Shown here: piece after piece, positions 10,119-25,199 of the stretch | How the letters are laid out: every line of letters starts with the position of its first letter | How positions within the stretch are numbered: position 1 is the stretch's first letter | Assembly (NCBI GenBank): GCA_008360955.1 | Contig: LUCM01009888.1 | Span: forward strand, 271,764 to 335,763 | Origin: Fasciolopsis buskii | Lineage: Eukaryota > Platyhelminthes > Trematoda > Plagiorchiida > Fasciolidae | DNA: 64,000 nucleotides | Direction of reading: 5' to 3' | The notes under the pieces: generated by a model | What the model saw: only the letters and a program-made list of their open reading frames with translations | Database searches by the model: none | Told to the model about the DNA's origin: nothing | Position numbers and translations under genes: made by a program

Positions 10119-13100
10119 CTTTCAATCTCCCACTACTATCACGTGCCGATTTACCATTCGCTTCTGCATAAGGATGTTTGCCGATCCCGATCGGTTTAGT
10201 GCGTTGCTGACCCCTAGAACTTTCGCTCTTGTTAAACCCTGAACTGTTGGCCTCCTCCCTTACTGAACTTGATGTTCCACTACGGAGTTCATGCTTTGTC
10301 GCCTTTAGATAGACAAATTGTGTCGTCGTAGCTTCACAAACTTTCCTGAAGCTTCTGGCTCTTTAGGTGAACGAAACCGCTTGTTGTCCATATGCAACAG
10401 TCGGCCTCCCTTCAAAATCGAGAACGGCCAACTGCGGCCTTCCATACGCAGCAGTGGTGCTTTTAGCCACCCACAAGGCTCTAAGACTAAAATTCAGCGC
10501 ATTATTTTGGGTACCAGAATGATAGTATGTGGTTCCACTCGGGCCCTTGAAGTCAACGTCACCGTAAAATAGAGGATTGCTTCATTCGCCTTACCACCCA
10601 CTCGGACAGTGACCCAAATCACTGGTTGGATTACTCTGTACTTTACTGCAGCAGTTGATGCATCCAGATGTGTGGCGCTCACAGATCAGGCTCGAACATC
10701 GGTGAAAATCTTTGGGGTTTTTTTCACTCGAGCTTATATCTGCCTATCTACAGCGCATTTAACAAATTCATTTCTTTCGTTCAAGTTGAAGAGTGAAACT
10801 TTGATAATGGGGCCAGTTGGTATATTGTTAGTACATCCAGACGTTATGTTACAGTCATCGGAAATAATGGTCACCGTGTTCCCTAAACAGTGGAGAACAA
10901 CGGACTGGTCAAAGTGATCAGCCTCAGGGAAATCACTGGCAGTGGACTCTGATATGTCCTACCTGCATGGAGCTAATGAAATTCCCTTATCACCATGCAT
11001 TCTGCTAAGATAGCATAATTCGGATGATGGTGGGTACATTGTAATTCGCGAACAAGAGGCATGGACTGTTCTTCGCTAATGGTCTAAGTTTCTTCTGATG
11101 CCCAACAGAAAAATCAGTCAAAACGTCAACGGAGTATCCGCTATGGTAGGATGAAAGTACGATTCTCGCTTCCTGGTAAAAGGTAATATATAAGATGTTC
11201 ACTGAACCAATTGTATACACAGTTAATAGTTTGACATCTAGGATAAATACAAGCTACCTCCAGGTTTACTAACTTTGAAAACAATCATTCGTGATAAAAA
11301 ATGTCCTTTTTAACTTGAAAATGAACAAATTTGGTCCAAGATAATTCTGGCTTTTGATATGGATGCAGAACAACCCATTTTACGTTGTTTTTCTTCAACT
11401 ACTACAGCCTTTTATAGAGTTCCTGTTTTTGTAGTCCCTTGCATCCCATTTCGAAAATTCGAAAGCATACACGCTCAGATTTCTGGAATCGTATGGAGAA
11501 GGAGTGTGAACCGCTCACAGGGACTGTCAGTGAAGTTTAAAAAAATAACTTAGGGGAGAAATTGCTTGCCCTTTATCAGGGTAGCTTAGATCGTTTTTAT
11601 CAATTATTTGCAATCATGGGGGCCGTATTCAACATCTCCAAGCTGCCACTGACCAAAATACCTAGGCACATGAAGTGGTATTTGGCAAGGAGCTCCGTCC
11701 TGACATCATTTCGGTTAAACGAGCTAGCATACCGGTACAGCTGGTTTTTGACGTCAGCCTCGGATTACAAATGAAATCAACTGCTCATATTATTATGGGA
11801 GTGAAATCTAGTTGAACGAACTAGGTGCTGCCCATCTTAGTTGTGACAAACATATGGGTTTGACGTCCCGTATGCATTGGGTTTCTACCGAAACATATTG
11901 AGTAGAGAAATCTTCCAGTTTTCAAATTAGTCTTAGAAACAGCGTTCGCTCTAGGTACTTAAAGCTGTAGCATCCCGTTGTCCTCGAGATTCCGGTCAAT
12001 CTGTGCACTAAAATGTTATATTTTAGAATAACTGGTGTAGAATCCCAACCGGATTCCATGTGACAACGTGAAAACACAGGCACGAGAATGTTTCATGTAA
12101 CTAAAGTTGGTTATCGTCCCACAGGATCAAGATTTTTGTGAAATCCTGGCTCATTTATTACACTTCGGAAACAAACACGCCATTGTGCATCAGGTAAAAG
12201 TGGAATAGCTGGTTCCAGAAATTCGTGCGAGAGTATTCGGTTTCAGTGCTACAATATAAAAAATTGCATTTTTCTGGGGTCCTACAAAAGCAATACCGGA
12301 TGTGTTTATGGTCTAAACATCATCAAAAGTGTTGCAAATGAAGAAGTGCATACTTTTCCCTACTGATCAACATGACACTGCTGCCTGTGAAATCTGCAGT
12401 CATCCCACCATGTTTCAACTTCTAGTTAGACCCTGGTAGGTGCGTGAGTACTTTGCAGCATTTAGAGTGAGCCGGAAAATTTTACTGAACAAGACTGCGC
12501 AGACACAAATCGACATAAAATCGTGAATTACATTTCGTAACCTGAAATACCGGTGGCCGAGACTTTTCTGCAAACTCCGGAAAAATCTCATCCAGCAGAA
12601 TCATCAAATACCCATGGTTTACCAGCTCTTACAAATGGGTCTATACTGGCAGCAGATAAACCTCAATTATTTATTTGAAATACAAACCTTATTAAAAGCA
12701 TTGAAGCTCAAATAATGAAGGCCAATAAAATCCCTGTCAACATGCCAGTTGAGTGTCATTACAGTTTGATATTATTTAATCTATCAGATGGTGGTACACT
12801 GTTTTGACATGGGAGTAAAATATTTCGATGCATCTATAAAGTTAAATTCCGCCAAATGCCGTACACCAAACGAGATGTCGTACCGTCATCACATCAAGTA
12901 AACTTGGGGATGGGGAGGGGAAGAGAATGCATTCTTGATTTATAATTAGAATTGATTCATCTTACAAGATCCTTGACCCATCGCTTCCTCTGTAGAATTT
13001 GTTTTCACAATTGGTTCTTTTGAACAGGCAAATTGCTTCTTGGTGCATCAAGTGAATGACATATGGTTTGGAGGAATTAACCATATTTCGACCTAATCTG

Positions 13101-14114
13101 AAGGCGCTTTTCATCCTTATTAGGCAAACGGTTGTTTACGACCGATAAGCTCGATCTAATTATATTCCAAGGATCATTATCGACTCTCATATGTCGTTAT
13201 GGTCATTCTGTGATGAAATGAAAGAATACAGGACAACGAGGTCAAATACTGGAATTCGCCATTTAGTCATTGGGTAAATGTAACACGTCGGTTCATGACA
13301 GGCTCAGGGTTTGTTAGGGTGAACAATCGATCAGCATCAACTGTTGAAAGTAGAAGTGTTTCTGTTACCGTCCATTCATGCTTCTCATAGGACGATGGGT
13401 GGGACGCCGCAATCCAAGCGAACAAGTTGTCGTTATTTGCGATGAAATACAAATTCATCACAGTGCTTCCGAATCTATTAGTTCAAGTGATCATCATCTT
13501 AATTCTGGCAAAAGACAGCAGCGGAATAGACCTTTTGTAAGGTCTGATTTTCACCAGATTTTTGTGATTTACAGATTGATGCCCGAAGGATAATAGAACA
13601 ATGCTATATGTCACTTGTAAGTGATAGTTTGAAAAATAAAAGAATAGTAAAGAAGTACTAATCATGAGGCTCAATTCATATATGGCATTGGTCTAATGAA
13701 GACAGTATGTGGATTTCATATACCAGGTCTTACTGGATTCAAGGTAAAGCTGAACTGAGATGTGTGGTGGACCCTATTCGGACGTCACTTTTTTCTTCCC
13801 GTTGCATGTTTTCCGTCTTTTTATGACATGCCTGAAGCATGAGTGCAGTGGAAGTGGCAAGTCGCATAGCCACTAGGACCTACTACACAGTAGATGGACA
13901 GAGACTGGCAACAGTGACCCGGAAACTTGAAGTGGGGTAGAACTACCTGAGGGTCTCACTAGATCAGGTGTGGTAACTAGCCGGGTGACAGCGAGTTCCC
14001 GTTTAGTATCAGTGACCGGCAGATCGCAGCTTTGACTCTCTGACCTTTTTGGTGACACAGTTGACCACCTCCGGTCCTGATCACTCGGATTCAGCACACA
14101 TTTGTACCATATAG

Positions 14115-14132
14115 TATATATATATATATATA
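14115..14132. repeat. (TA)9 microsatellite
   Basis: A pure alternating TA run of 18 bases. Confidence 0.9.
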
Positions 14133-17100
14133 AGCTAGTGTTTACGCACTTTACAATACCCTTTCGAGTCATTCAAAAATCACTTAAATACCATAGAATA
14201 TCGATGCGACTGTTTGAGTTTTGGCACTCCGTTGCGAACGGAGATAATGAAAGAACTGATTTTACGAGATCAGATTGGAAGGATTTAGGGCGTCCAACAT
14301 CAAGGAAAAGTACTACATGCTATTAAAACGGTCTGAAAGGGAAAATGTATTAAAAACCAAAGGAGTTAGTCCCAGCAAATTACACAATTTCATCGTCGAA
14401 ACTCTCCATGACATTTGTAAGTTGCCCTACATAAAACTTGTGAGAGAAATGGTATTGTGATTGGAGTTGCGCCTGAATCTGTTGGAGCTGTTTCATTTGA
14501 TATCGGTAATGCGTGTTTTCTGAAGTATTCGCCATGGTAGTTTTTTGCTACTAAGGCTGCTCGAGAATAAAAGGCAGGGTTCTCAAATATTTCCAAGAAA
14601 CCCACGTTTTGGTGAGCTTAGGTGGCAGCATTTTGGCTGTTGAGTGACGTTGTTTCTCTGCTCCGACTGCTGCTCTTCAGTAAGCCAATCCTACTCTGGA
14701 TTTATCTCATTCGTCCCCACTACCTCAGATGGGAACAATCAAAGTCAATCGGCAGAGTTCTTCCTTTATTAGGTAAGATCATCGCATAGTTCTAGGTTGT
14801 CTTGCGCGGATTACTGCACATGTACAACTGCCAATATTTCTTCCCTTGTCCGGGTATCGCTTTGACTGGTTCATTTTGTTCACTCCATTTTACACGATTT
14901 AGTTTTTGACGTTTTTTCATCGAATCCGGACCGCTTATCCTGATTTCTCGGGCTATCTCAGGATATAACCTGCTTTTTCACATTCACACTCCTGCCTTCT
15001 CATCACGCCATTATGTCGGCTGGCCGTTGGTGACCAATGGGATAATGCGGTCTCACACTGGTCTTACGTTCTGCGAACGCTCACTGTCTGTCAAAATCGG
15101 GCTACATCTACGCTTGTGCATTGATCGCCGTTTGTCTGGAACAGACCCGCGCCACGCATTTACCGATAATCAATGAAGCAGCTCTGTCAGACTCAGTTGG
15201 AAAACCGAGTCGACTTTCATTCCCTCTCAATGGCCTGACTTCGACAGGGAGCCAGGCCAAACTCCACTTCAGAGAAACAGCAGTGAGCATTGAGGCTAGA
15301 ATCAACAAAGGGAGGCTGTATTGATTCGGGATTCACAACAAGAATTTCGGATTTGAATTGTGATTTACGGCGCACCTGAATTCAATCCTTCTGGAAATCC
15401 TGATATTTTCATCAGTGAACATTGATGAATATCGAGTAATACACCATCCAATGTATAAACTCAAATGACTGTTGGATATAAGGGCAGCACTGTTGCATGG
15501 CTGCATCATTGTTTTTAAGATCCATCGGACGTGTATGGGTACCAAACCCTAACTCATATGTGTATGCGGGACGGGAAGTTGCCAGTCGAATCTCACAGTT
15601 ATTAGGATAGGTTCGTTAGCTGTTTGCCAGTTACTCACGTCCAGCGTTATTCGCTATGGTACTGTTTTTTCATGGCATCTCCAACTACCGCGATTGATTT
15701 AATACAGAATCATCTAATCGAGATATTCGTTTTTTGCTTAAAAATGGAAATCGATTTCCCAGTGGTATCTGCACGCATTTATTATGCAAGTGACAGAAAA
15801 TTGGAGCAGAAGCCGCAGTTCATATGTCTGCAATACACTACATATTCAGTCAGGCCAAAAGGTGGAAATGTGGTGGAGCACTGGCTTCATAGATTATCTG
15901 CAAGAAAACTTCCGAATGGATTCACGAACAGTTGCTACGAAAATTTGACAATACTGTTCTCATGTAAGTGGGCGCATATGAACCGAACATGACTGCAAAC
16001 ATGTCATTTTTTGATCAAAGGTAAGTGGAATGGCGCTGTGTCTACCTTCGAAAGCTGATTAATTACGAGAGTGAACCACAAAGGTCCGTGATAGAGCGTT
16101 GTTGTCTCTTGCAGTAATCTTTGAACAATGCGAGCAATACGGCATCACCGAAGCTTAGAATAGTTTACGTTACGGAATTACGACCTGATTTTTTGACACG
16201 CTTTTGACAGTCTCCTCTTTTCTTAACACTGACTCTGTTTCCGGCTTATGTAATCTCCTATGGTGAACTTTTCATTTTTACGGAAGTGAGGGGTCTGTAT
16301 AAAACTCCTGTAGGTAGCTTTTCTTTTACACACTCTGCATATGAGTAAAGTTGGAGGGAAGTACTCCGTCGCCGATAGAGCCCACTACAGAGGAGGGGGT
16401 ACAACTACGACCATGAAACCATATAAGATCTCTATAGGGTTAAATAGTTAAACTGCGTGAGATGACACGTCCGTCACGGCTTATTTTGATTCTGGATACG
16501 GCTTCACATCTATGGATGGATTTTGAAAGGTTTCTTGCCTAATATATTTGTAGTATTTTATAGTGTTCCCTGGGTTTAACTTACTTTGCCAGTCATCTGT
16601 TATCGCTTAATCGGAGCTGTATTTCACAGTTATGCAATGACAACAAGACTTACCAATCGAGGAAATTCTTGGAAAGATGCCACCCTGCCAATGAATCTGA
16701 TACGGTTCGTACCTGTTAAATGATGATTTAAAGGAGTACATTGTGCAATAAACCAGACTGCAATAAAGATGCTTATCGATGAGCTGTGATTCGCTAAAGT
16801 CTTGCACAGAGGTAAAGCAGAAAGAGCGCTTCTAAAAATAAGATAAGCTACTCAGTGTCTAGGTTTATGATTAGTTAGTGTTATGCGAAGACTCGAGGTT
16901 CGTGTAGTACAGAAACGTTGTATTACCCAAATTGACCGCAGAAGTTAAGTGCTGCCTGCAGGAGGATTACAACTTCCCAGCTTTGGGAAGTTCTTATTAA
17001 ACTGACTTACTGTTCGACAACCAGATACCACCCCTTGCACACGGATCTGCCAAGCGTTGCCAAACTCATCTTTATTCATCACGACAAGAATTTTATGGCG

Positions 17101-18696
17101 CGTCTGTCAGCTGACTGAATGTATGCTTTCTGCGCACAGTCATCATGTGCTTTTACGGGCGGTTATCAGCAGTTAGCACTTGAAATGCTCAGTTGATTTA
17201 TGAACGTTAATAGGATACTTCAAACAGAAAATGGCGTACATTTGTTTATCATGGTTGGCCTGCTACAGACGCTTGAATGTGTATTAGTCTGCCAATGGCT
17301 GAGTACGAAGAACTCGTATGACAATCGAGGAATAATTATCACTCTTGAAAAATATAGATTAGTTGGTATCGATAAAACAAATCAGTAAACCGTCCGGGCA
17401 TTCTGATTCGCGCTGTCTGCGCTCGTTCTGTAGCGGCCGAATATGGATGAACAGTCTATCTGGTTGATCTGCTCCAAACTGAAGCATCAAGTTTAGTCCG
17501 ATGGGTTGCCGTGCTGCTGTTTTAACTTCTCTCACAATTACGAAAACATTTGTATATTCGTTTTCTCAGGCAGCTTATAGCACACTTCGTAAGCAGCTCG
17601 AGGGCTTTCACTAGAGAAATGGTGTTCAACAATCGGAATTATCCGGTCGAAAATCTGTCGCAATCAAAAAAGCAATTTTCAATATATAATGCAACTGAGA
17701 AAGACAATAAACTATTGGGCATACGGTAAATAGCACAATCTTAAAATGCCAATGCCAGTACCGATTAGGCAATAAGGTTAATGTTCAGAAAACACTGCAA
17801 TAGAAAAAGTCACCCTATGAATCGAAGGGTCATAATTAATGGCATTATCCATTATCAATAAATGAGATTGTAATCCCAACTACCCATGTCAAGTTTCATT
17901 TTAAAGCTAAGCACTGGATACAATAGTGAAACAAGTCACGTTTCATGTTTGCCGTTGGTTCCTGGGGAAATTCGCACTTGAAAAATTTAGTAAAACGTGA
18001 TAACTTAAAGGATGTGGAGTAGCAACTCTTAAACTATTTCCAATTGGTAGCTATCACAAATAATTTTCCGATTTCTTAGTTTCGGGGACATGTTCTTATC
18101 AGAATTTGAGTTCATCAGCGAAACGTTTGAGGTTTCAGTAACATAAATAGCAACTGAAGTATGCATACCAAATTTGATTTTCTCTGTAGCTAATGGCGCT
18201 TTACCGGTTGTTGCCGCTGAACCACAGTCCACGGGTTGTTGGATCAGAATTTACTTTGATACTGCTTGATTTCCTCCTTACATGTTTCTGCCTGAGTAAA
18301 ATAAAATTGAGCCCACGGTACTGATAAGGTGATCTTGGGAACAATAAATCAGACATGAAACACCGTGTAATGTTTGGAATTTATTTCGAGAAAAATAAAT
18401 ATGCTAGTGGGAAAACTAAGCAAATTTCTTCGACGGAAATTATACGAAGTAACGTTTAGGAATGAACCATTATGAAGAGACGAAGGTATGCTTTTATTAC
18501 GTCTTTGCTCCATGAAAAACAAATTGCAGTTCATAACCGGCAACATTTATATTCAATGGAAAATTCTATTCTCCATAATTTTTTCTAGTGTGAAGTTTAC
18601 ACGGAAGTAGAAGAAGCCCGAGAATTAGTCAGGTGTGGAGCAGCTAGAAAAAAGTATGCTTTTAAGTTTTTGCTTCTTTCCGTAGACCCTTTATGG

Positions 18697-19044
18697 CTAA
18701 CCGCCTTGACGAGTTTCAGAATACAAAAATTGGAATGTGTTGAAAAGATGCCTTTTATCCATTGTTATCACTACCGCTAGGATCATATTGATGTTCCATT
18801 TGTCGGCATATGAAAACACTTGAAAATTAATGTGAATATTAAGTACCACAAACTTTTTATGGACCTTCATTGAGTACTCACATCGAAACTGTTTGACACA
18901 TAATGGCAACAAGCTTGTTACATTAAAAGGATTTACGAAGTAACGATCTTCCGGCATATCCTTGCGTTTCGCTTGATGCTTTCGACGGTCTTCGGTGATC
19001 AGATGCCTCCTGGACGAGAGAGGCGATATGTATGGAGTGCGCAT
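18697..19044 (-). CDS. Unidentified ATG-initiated ORF, possible exon
   Basis: The minus-strand ORF starts at a true ATG (19042-19044). Its first ~40 codons are charged and coherent, containing S-S-R-R-H-L-I-T-E-D-R-R-K-H-Q-A-K-R-K. They are followed by a less protein-like, Phe/Ile/Asn-rich part. A GT about 42 codons in (after an N-P-F-N) could be a splice donor, which would leave only the basic N-terminal part as coding. I do not recognise the family, and a chance ORF is quite possible in this A+T-rich region. Nothing nearby supports a gene. Confidence 0.2.
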   Translation of the reverse strand: MRTPYISPLSSRRHLITEDRRKHQAKRKDMPEDRYFVNPFNVTSLLPLCVKQFRCEYSMKVHKKFVVLNIHINFQVFSYADKWNINMILAVVITMDKRHLFNTFQFLYSETRQGG

Positions 19045-22000
19045 GGCTTCGCGAGTTTGGAAAAGTTCCTTTCGTCCTATATCAAGGGATTTTTAACTTT
19101 TTAGATCCCTACGAAATTAGTAATATGTTAGAGATCCTCCTACAGCAACAGGACCATCTTTAATTCTCCATGTGCTCATATAGGTAAGCTTTATGTACAC
19201 ACCCCATCGCCTGTGCATGCACATATATTCGTAACTTGATTGAAAAGCGGATGGTAAGGTAAATAGAAACTATGGATGGATAGATGGATGCCCTGACCGA
19301 CAGATAGGCAAGCAACGAGATGGGCATGGGCCTCTTAACGTTTTATGTATTAGCACATACTTGGTCGATTTCGGATACATTGATGCAATTGCAAATAGGC
19401 AAACAAAGATAGATATTTTATGCCCAGTTTGTGTTGAGGTTTGTCCAAGTAGGCACGGCTGCAGTCAACACAATACATACATCGAACGTGGAACCCGCTG
19501 TTTCTTTTTTGTTCGTTCTTGTGGCACAATTCAGGGTTCGTCAGTCAACTGCCCATTATCGTGATCCCGTTTACCTATGTATGAGTCATGCTGCTACCTA
19601 ATTACCATCGCGTCGAATTCTGCCATTGATCCAAGTGTTTGAACTTACCCCAATCCAAACGGCCCCTCGTTTCACGGGGTCATTTTGAATTCTGGCTCAT
19701 CGCAGGTTGTTCGCCGCCATGGTCGTAATAAATGACACTTCAATGGCATTAGCTCGATTGGGAATCGGCAAACCTTTTCGTTTTCTCGAGGCTCAGGTTG
19801 AGGTTTGAGTAAACTTGATGTGCCATTTATTTTTGGTTTTAATAGTGAGTCCAAATGGAATCAGTCTTGAAATACATCGATCCAGTAAGTCGGAATTGTT
19901 AAGGTTCAGTAAAAATTCACGTAACGTTCACGACTGACTTGTAAGTAACCATTCTTAATCACAAAGAAAGCTTTGGTATTGCCGTAAATTGGCGTTGATA
20001 ATAAATACACAAATAAATAAATGCAAAAATGTCATATACCTATCCTTTATCCAATTATTTTAACGTATTCATTTTTCAAAAAGGGTTTGCCTATTAGCTT
20101 CTGCAAACAACTAAAAGCCACTGTGATAAGGGATAGATAAAGCGGTTTGGTTATTTGTGTGAAAGTTCGTTGTAACGAGCTGCAGATCGAACACTGGTAG
20201 CCGGTAGCCGATTAGAATAAAAACCTATGAATATCAAGCACCTATTGACGTCTCCGTCCTTCTCGTGCTCAGGCAAGAAATGCCATAATATGCTATTTTG
20301 TCTTTCTTGATAAATGCAAAATTCAGTTTGTGCATTCCGTTTTCTGTAGGTGCAAATAATCGGGAATAATCAGAATATCAGAGGGTTTCCGATTTAGATT
20401 GTTCGGTACACTCTGTAACTGACCAGTGTTCAATACCTTGCCCGATCTCTGTGAAATCCAGTCACGTTTCCCCATTTCGCAAATGTCAGGTAAATGCCAC
20501 TGGAGAATCAAACCTGTGAAGATGCTACAGGATTTCTTTATCTCTAAATATTTCTCGTTTTGTACAATCAACGACGAAAGATTGTTCACAGCGGTGGCCA
20601 CAGTGAATGTACATTTTCAAAGTGTGATCAATACTAACTGCCCACGAATGTTTGAAGACTACAAAGAAGTAATCATTGAAAAAGTGTGCATAACTCACAT
20701 CAGCTTATGAAAGTCAGGAAAAAGAGACCGTGTCAAGATATCCTCAGAAAAACTGCAAAAACCCTGAATAATTTTGGTCAAAAAGCCGGTATTGGGCTCG
20801 CTTAAGAAAAACCGTATTTGTGCATTTATTACGGCTTTAATTACTGACAAATGTTGTAAGGTAAGCTTAAGTCTTCAAAAAACAGCAGTCCTACTGATGA
20901 AATCCTCTTTTGACCCTTGGCTGAGTGGGTCAAAATTTATTGTTTTTAGTCAGCTACTGCGAATCATTTATGTATCATCTCGAGTTTGCGGCTAGAAGCC
21001 ATCATAAAATAAGTAATTCTGTTTGGTCAGTTTAATCGTGCTTTCGTGTACGGTGGCCGACATCCTGCAGGACCAAGTGTCACAAGTATGCCGGTTGGAA
21101 TAATGCCTTTAGTCAGACAATCTAAGAGTGACCGCCAAAGTTTTATGCAGTAAAAGTTTTTAACTTATTTCCGAAATATAGCTTCGCTAATCTACTGGTT
21201 GCCCATTCTCAAATCCTCGAGGATAACTGGACGGTCTACACGCAAACTTTTTGACCGTCCGGTGATGTCTGATGATAAGCTTGTTCTCCTTGAAATCTTC
21301 CAATGCTTTTTTTCAGGGTGGGAAAAATACATATCACCCAAAGGCCTTTCCATTAGTGCCGAAAAAAGAAACTGAACCCGTCTATTAACTCCCAGTATCC
21401 AAGCCATGCGAGCAGCAGAAATCTTATTTCACAGAATTAGGCTGCCAATCGCCGAAGAGCAATATAAAAGCAAGCATTCTGACTAGCGTTCATTTAACCA
21501 AAGGCGGACGCCAATAGTCAGTACAAATTTAGACCTGCAGAATTCCTAAATACTGCATCAACCGTTGAGTCTAGTGTTCATTTAACTTTACTAAATATGA
21601 AACAAGTTCTGCTGTAATATTGACCTCTTCTCCACAAAACTCGCTTGACTGTGGGACGCTTTCGGTAATCCATCATACTTGCGTCTGTCCTCAAAAGTTG
21701 CAGCCCAAGCACCGTTTCGAAAAGCTTCGTTCTAATTTCCAATATTCTTTTCATCTTCGAAAGTGTCAACTTGGTGGCTCTAGGCAGTGCACTTTTTCCG
21801 TAGTTGTTTGCATTCAAGCCAAAAAGGAATTCTTTGGATGCGTACATATTTCTGTATATCCAGTTCGCTGTATCGTTCTGCACCAGGTCTAGGATTTATT
21901 TCGCAACCCATTTTGTTTTTCACGAGAAGCTTCGTTTTTTTCGCTGTTCCATTTATTCATTATTATTGTTAGAACGACAGTTTTCAGGATAACTGCTAAG

Positions 22001-24727
22001 AGTTTATCTTGGAACGAGCTTTTTAAGTTGTTGGTTAACAACTACGTTTCTTCTCAACTTATTTTTACTCTGTTTACCTTTCGCTGTTTATCCACTGCTT
22101 GAGATGCTATGCTGCCTCAGTTTATCTCCCATCAGCCTGACGTCAAATCCTTTTTCAAAGAACATCGTTCTTGGACATGTATGTCTCACAATGGTCCATT
22201 TCTCTCCATATTCGAATCTTTTGGGCATGCTTCTGCTTCTTACTGTTTTCCTTTCACCATCTAAATAATCAGCGTTTCTATTATTTTGTGGCTAGAATCA
22301 ACTGGTTCAAATAATTCATCATTACCTACAGTACATTTCAAACGTATGCATGTGGACATCTTGACTGGTTTCGCTAAATCCGGCTGCTAATCACCAAGAG
22401 AGAGTACTGAGTAATATGCAACTAACATTTCGAACGACGAGTCTTCGTGGGTTGTCGCTTCCATGCATCTTGCTATCCGGCCAAGAAAAGATCGTCTTTA
22501 TTCTGCCAGACAGTCCTCGATCGCATATCACACAACAAAGTGACAGTAGTTTTATTAATCAATAGGATTCTGGCTTCTTCGCTAAAAAAGACTGAAGTCT
22601 CTTCGGTTTTGGAAAAGTAATTCAAAGTTCCTTGAAGTCTAAGGTAATACATTGGGATAAACTTTGCACATGCTGTGCCACTTTACTAGATTTCTACCCG
22701 AAATAGCATTATCGTTTACTTACGTTGGAAATAGCAATATATCAATAGATTCCATGCTCTATGATTTGCTGTGTGATAAATAACCACCGTCATGTGAACG
22801 CTTTTGTGCTTTAGACGTTGAATGGATAGAAATTAAAGGTGCGCAGTGGAATCGTTCACTGGAACATGTTGACAGTTAAAATAAACGTCAGATTTCGGAT
22901 ACCAACGGCTACATTCGTTCTGCTGTTGATCGGAAATAACTTTTTTGCATTTTAGTGGATCTGTAAATAAAAGGAATGCTTCATTCATATCCTTTGATTA
23001 TTTTTCGGATTGTTCCGTTTTTGCAATCGTGAGTTGGCATTTCAGCCGTGAAAAAGGAAACTTTATTGACCATGGTACAATAGGAAAGACAGCAAAAACA
23101 GTGTAAAAATTAATGTAACTTGAGTCAGAGAAGGTTAGTGCATAGCTCGGCAATGACGCACCAGTACGTGACCGAGCTAAGACACTTGGGGAGTTTTGGA
23201 GCGGTTAATCCTGGATAGAACGTTGCAGAGAAAGAACCCAGCTTTTTGTTATGTGACGCTAGTTGGGTTCATCATCATGATCATGGAGATGATGGGTAGA
23301 GTCTTCAAAGATTTTGGATGCGAATTTCTCACGGACACTTATTTATAGAACATACGGTTTTGCCCATACCATCAGGTCGATGGAAGAAACAGCTAATCAA
23401 AAGGTGTAACAGATTAAAAATGACTTCAGTACTCAAGAATGAAGCACAAGTGAACAACGGAGTAAGAAGCACAGAGAAACAAAGGCAAAGCCAAAATTAT
23501 ACTGTCTTGCATTTCGGATTTAAGTAAATAGATGCCGTAAGTTAGACATATAACTGTGGATATGCGAAGACCAGCGAAGTTCGGGAGTGAGAAAGCGTAA
23601 GATACCAAACAGACCCAATTCGGATAGGAGAACAGTGGAAGTGTAGAACGATCGTTGCTACAGGCAGAAAGAGAAAAGGTGAGAAAGTCAGAAAGTTTGG
23701 CTTAGTTAAGGGAAGGATCGTTCTGTTTTGAGATACTACTAGTTTTTTGAAGCATTAAATATAGGTTGCCTATGTTGATAAAGAGAAGGGACATTTACAT
23801 TCTTGGAAAGGCTATCACATGTTGAAAACGTCAGTTGAGAGGACGATGCTTCCCCAAATTCCGTAGTTTGGATAGTTTTACTGAAGTTGTCAGAAATCGT
23901 ATTTGCAAGGCGGTGGAAACTTAGTAAAGTGAAGTATAAGAAGTGAAGCTGAACCATGGATGAAATCAAAAGTAGAAATGCGCATCTAACAGAACTTACA
24001 GAGCAATTTAGTAATCTGAAAATTAAAAATAGCATATAATCAGATTAGCATCTCATCAAGGGCGGTCCTGTATTGAAAGCAAGCAAACTGGGAAGGATCG
24101 GATTGGGCCACCGTGTACTTCGAGAAGCGACCGAATACGAAATTATCAGTGACCTTCAAAGATATAAAAACTCAGCGGGTAGAATTCGCATGAGCAGCTG
24201 GTGACACTGGGTACCACAACCAGATGTAACGCGGACATCTAGGGTGCGCAGGGTCATTTTAGTAATTTTCCAGGTTATTTTGTCCTGGTGAGTCAAGTTT
24301 AAGGAAAGCTTGTGGTTGGCAAATAAGAAAAAGAGCAGCTGTAAGCTAAAGGTAACAATAGGCGCTAGAGTAGCTGCAACACGGGCTTCAGAAAAAATGG
24401 CAGCGGCAAACGTTGGTCACAGTTTTCATTGTTACTCAGCAGGTAGTCCCCATAATAAACGGAAACCTTTCAATATTATGCACTCGCGATTTCACAATTG
24501 CGGTTCGGTAACCGATGACTAATCATTCCTGTATTGTATTGCATTGTATAGACTTGTGTACAAAAATAATGTCAAATTTCAGTTAAAAAATGTGAGGTAA
24601 ACAAATAAATTGGGGGGAAAAGAAATTAATAAATAAAACAGTAATAAAAAATTTACACTCATCGCCTCATAAAGATTCCAGGAATCCAGGAATAATCATA
24701 TCGCATTAGGACAGACTGCTCAGGAAT

Positions 24728-24960
24728 AAGCGAAAACACCGTCACGGTTTGTCAAAATTCGTGCTAAATATGAGACCGTGGAGTTCCTATAAAGATTGAT
24801 TCTGGAGGATACGGAATGAAAATCGGATCGTGTCGAAATATGAGAGCGACACTTTGAAAGATCAATGTGCAGAGAATGCGTGCGGTCAGAAATAATTTTG
24901 TGAGCAAATTTCTCACATGCTGGTAAGTGTTGATCACAGACTACGGGACAATTCCGCTAG
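24728..24960 (-). pseudogene. LINE C-terminal tail with stop codon
   Basis: A single frame reads CEKFAHKIISDR, then H-P/S-L-H-I-D-L-S, S-T-R-S-D-F and INLYRNST, followed by Y-L-A-R-I-L and a TGA. This matches the end of CR1/Jockey-like ORF2 proteins, where a C-x-K-F-A motif and an x-Y-R-x-S-x-x-P-Y-L-x-R block precede the stop. It fixes the 3' end of the coding region and the strand of the element. Confidence 0.7.
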
Positions 24961-25199
24961 TGGTATGAAGGACACCCGGCTAATAACTGACAGTCCCCGG
25001 CGAATAATTTTCAAGTCTTTTTTAAGAAACCCTGGACAAATAACTGGAGAACAGTAAAGAAGGATTGGAAAAACACTGGTATACAAATATGGAGATGGTG
25101 CTTTGTTTCACCTTGTAGTGTCGAGCTTCCTGAGTTGAAATGACAACCGTCGGAGATTCTTTAAACAGGCAGAAATGTGATTAATCCACTTGAGATTTT

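Larger units (their letters stand above)
10120..24525. other. Long non-coding stretch with little recognisable content
   Basis: About 14 kb with no long ORF and no transposon protein signature I can defend. It includes a short TA repeat at 14115-14132 and one basic ORF at 18697-19044. Two pairs of overlapping sense and antisense ORFs at about 20323-20710 and 21578-21892 have no recognisable motif, so I do not call them genes. A GATG-type decayed microsatellite lies near 19270-19290. Confidence 0.4.

Noticed and set aside
15624..15992. 122-codon plus-strand ORF
   Set aside because: No start context, no motif and A+T-rich composition as expected for a chance ORF.
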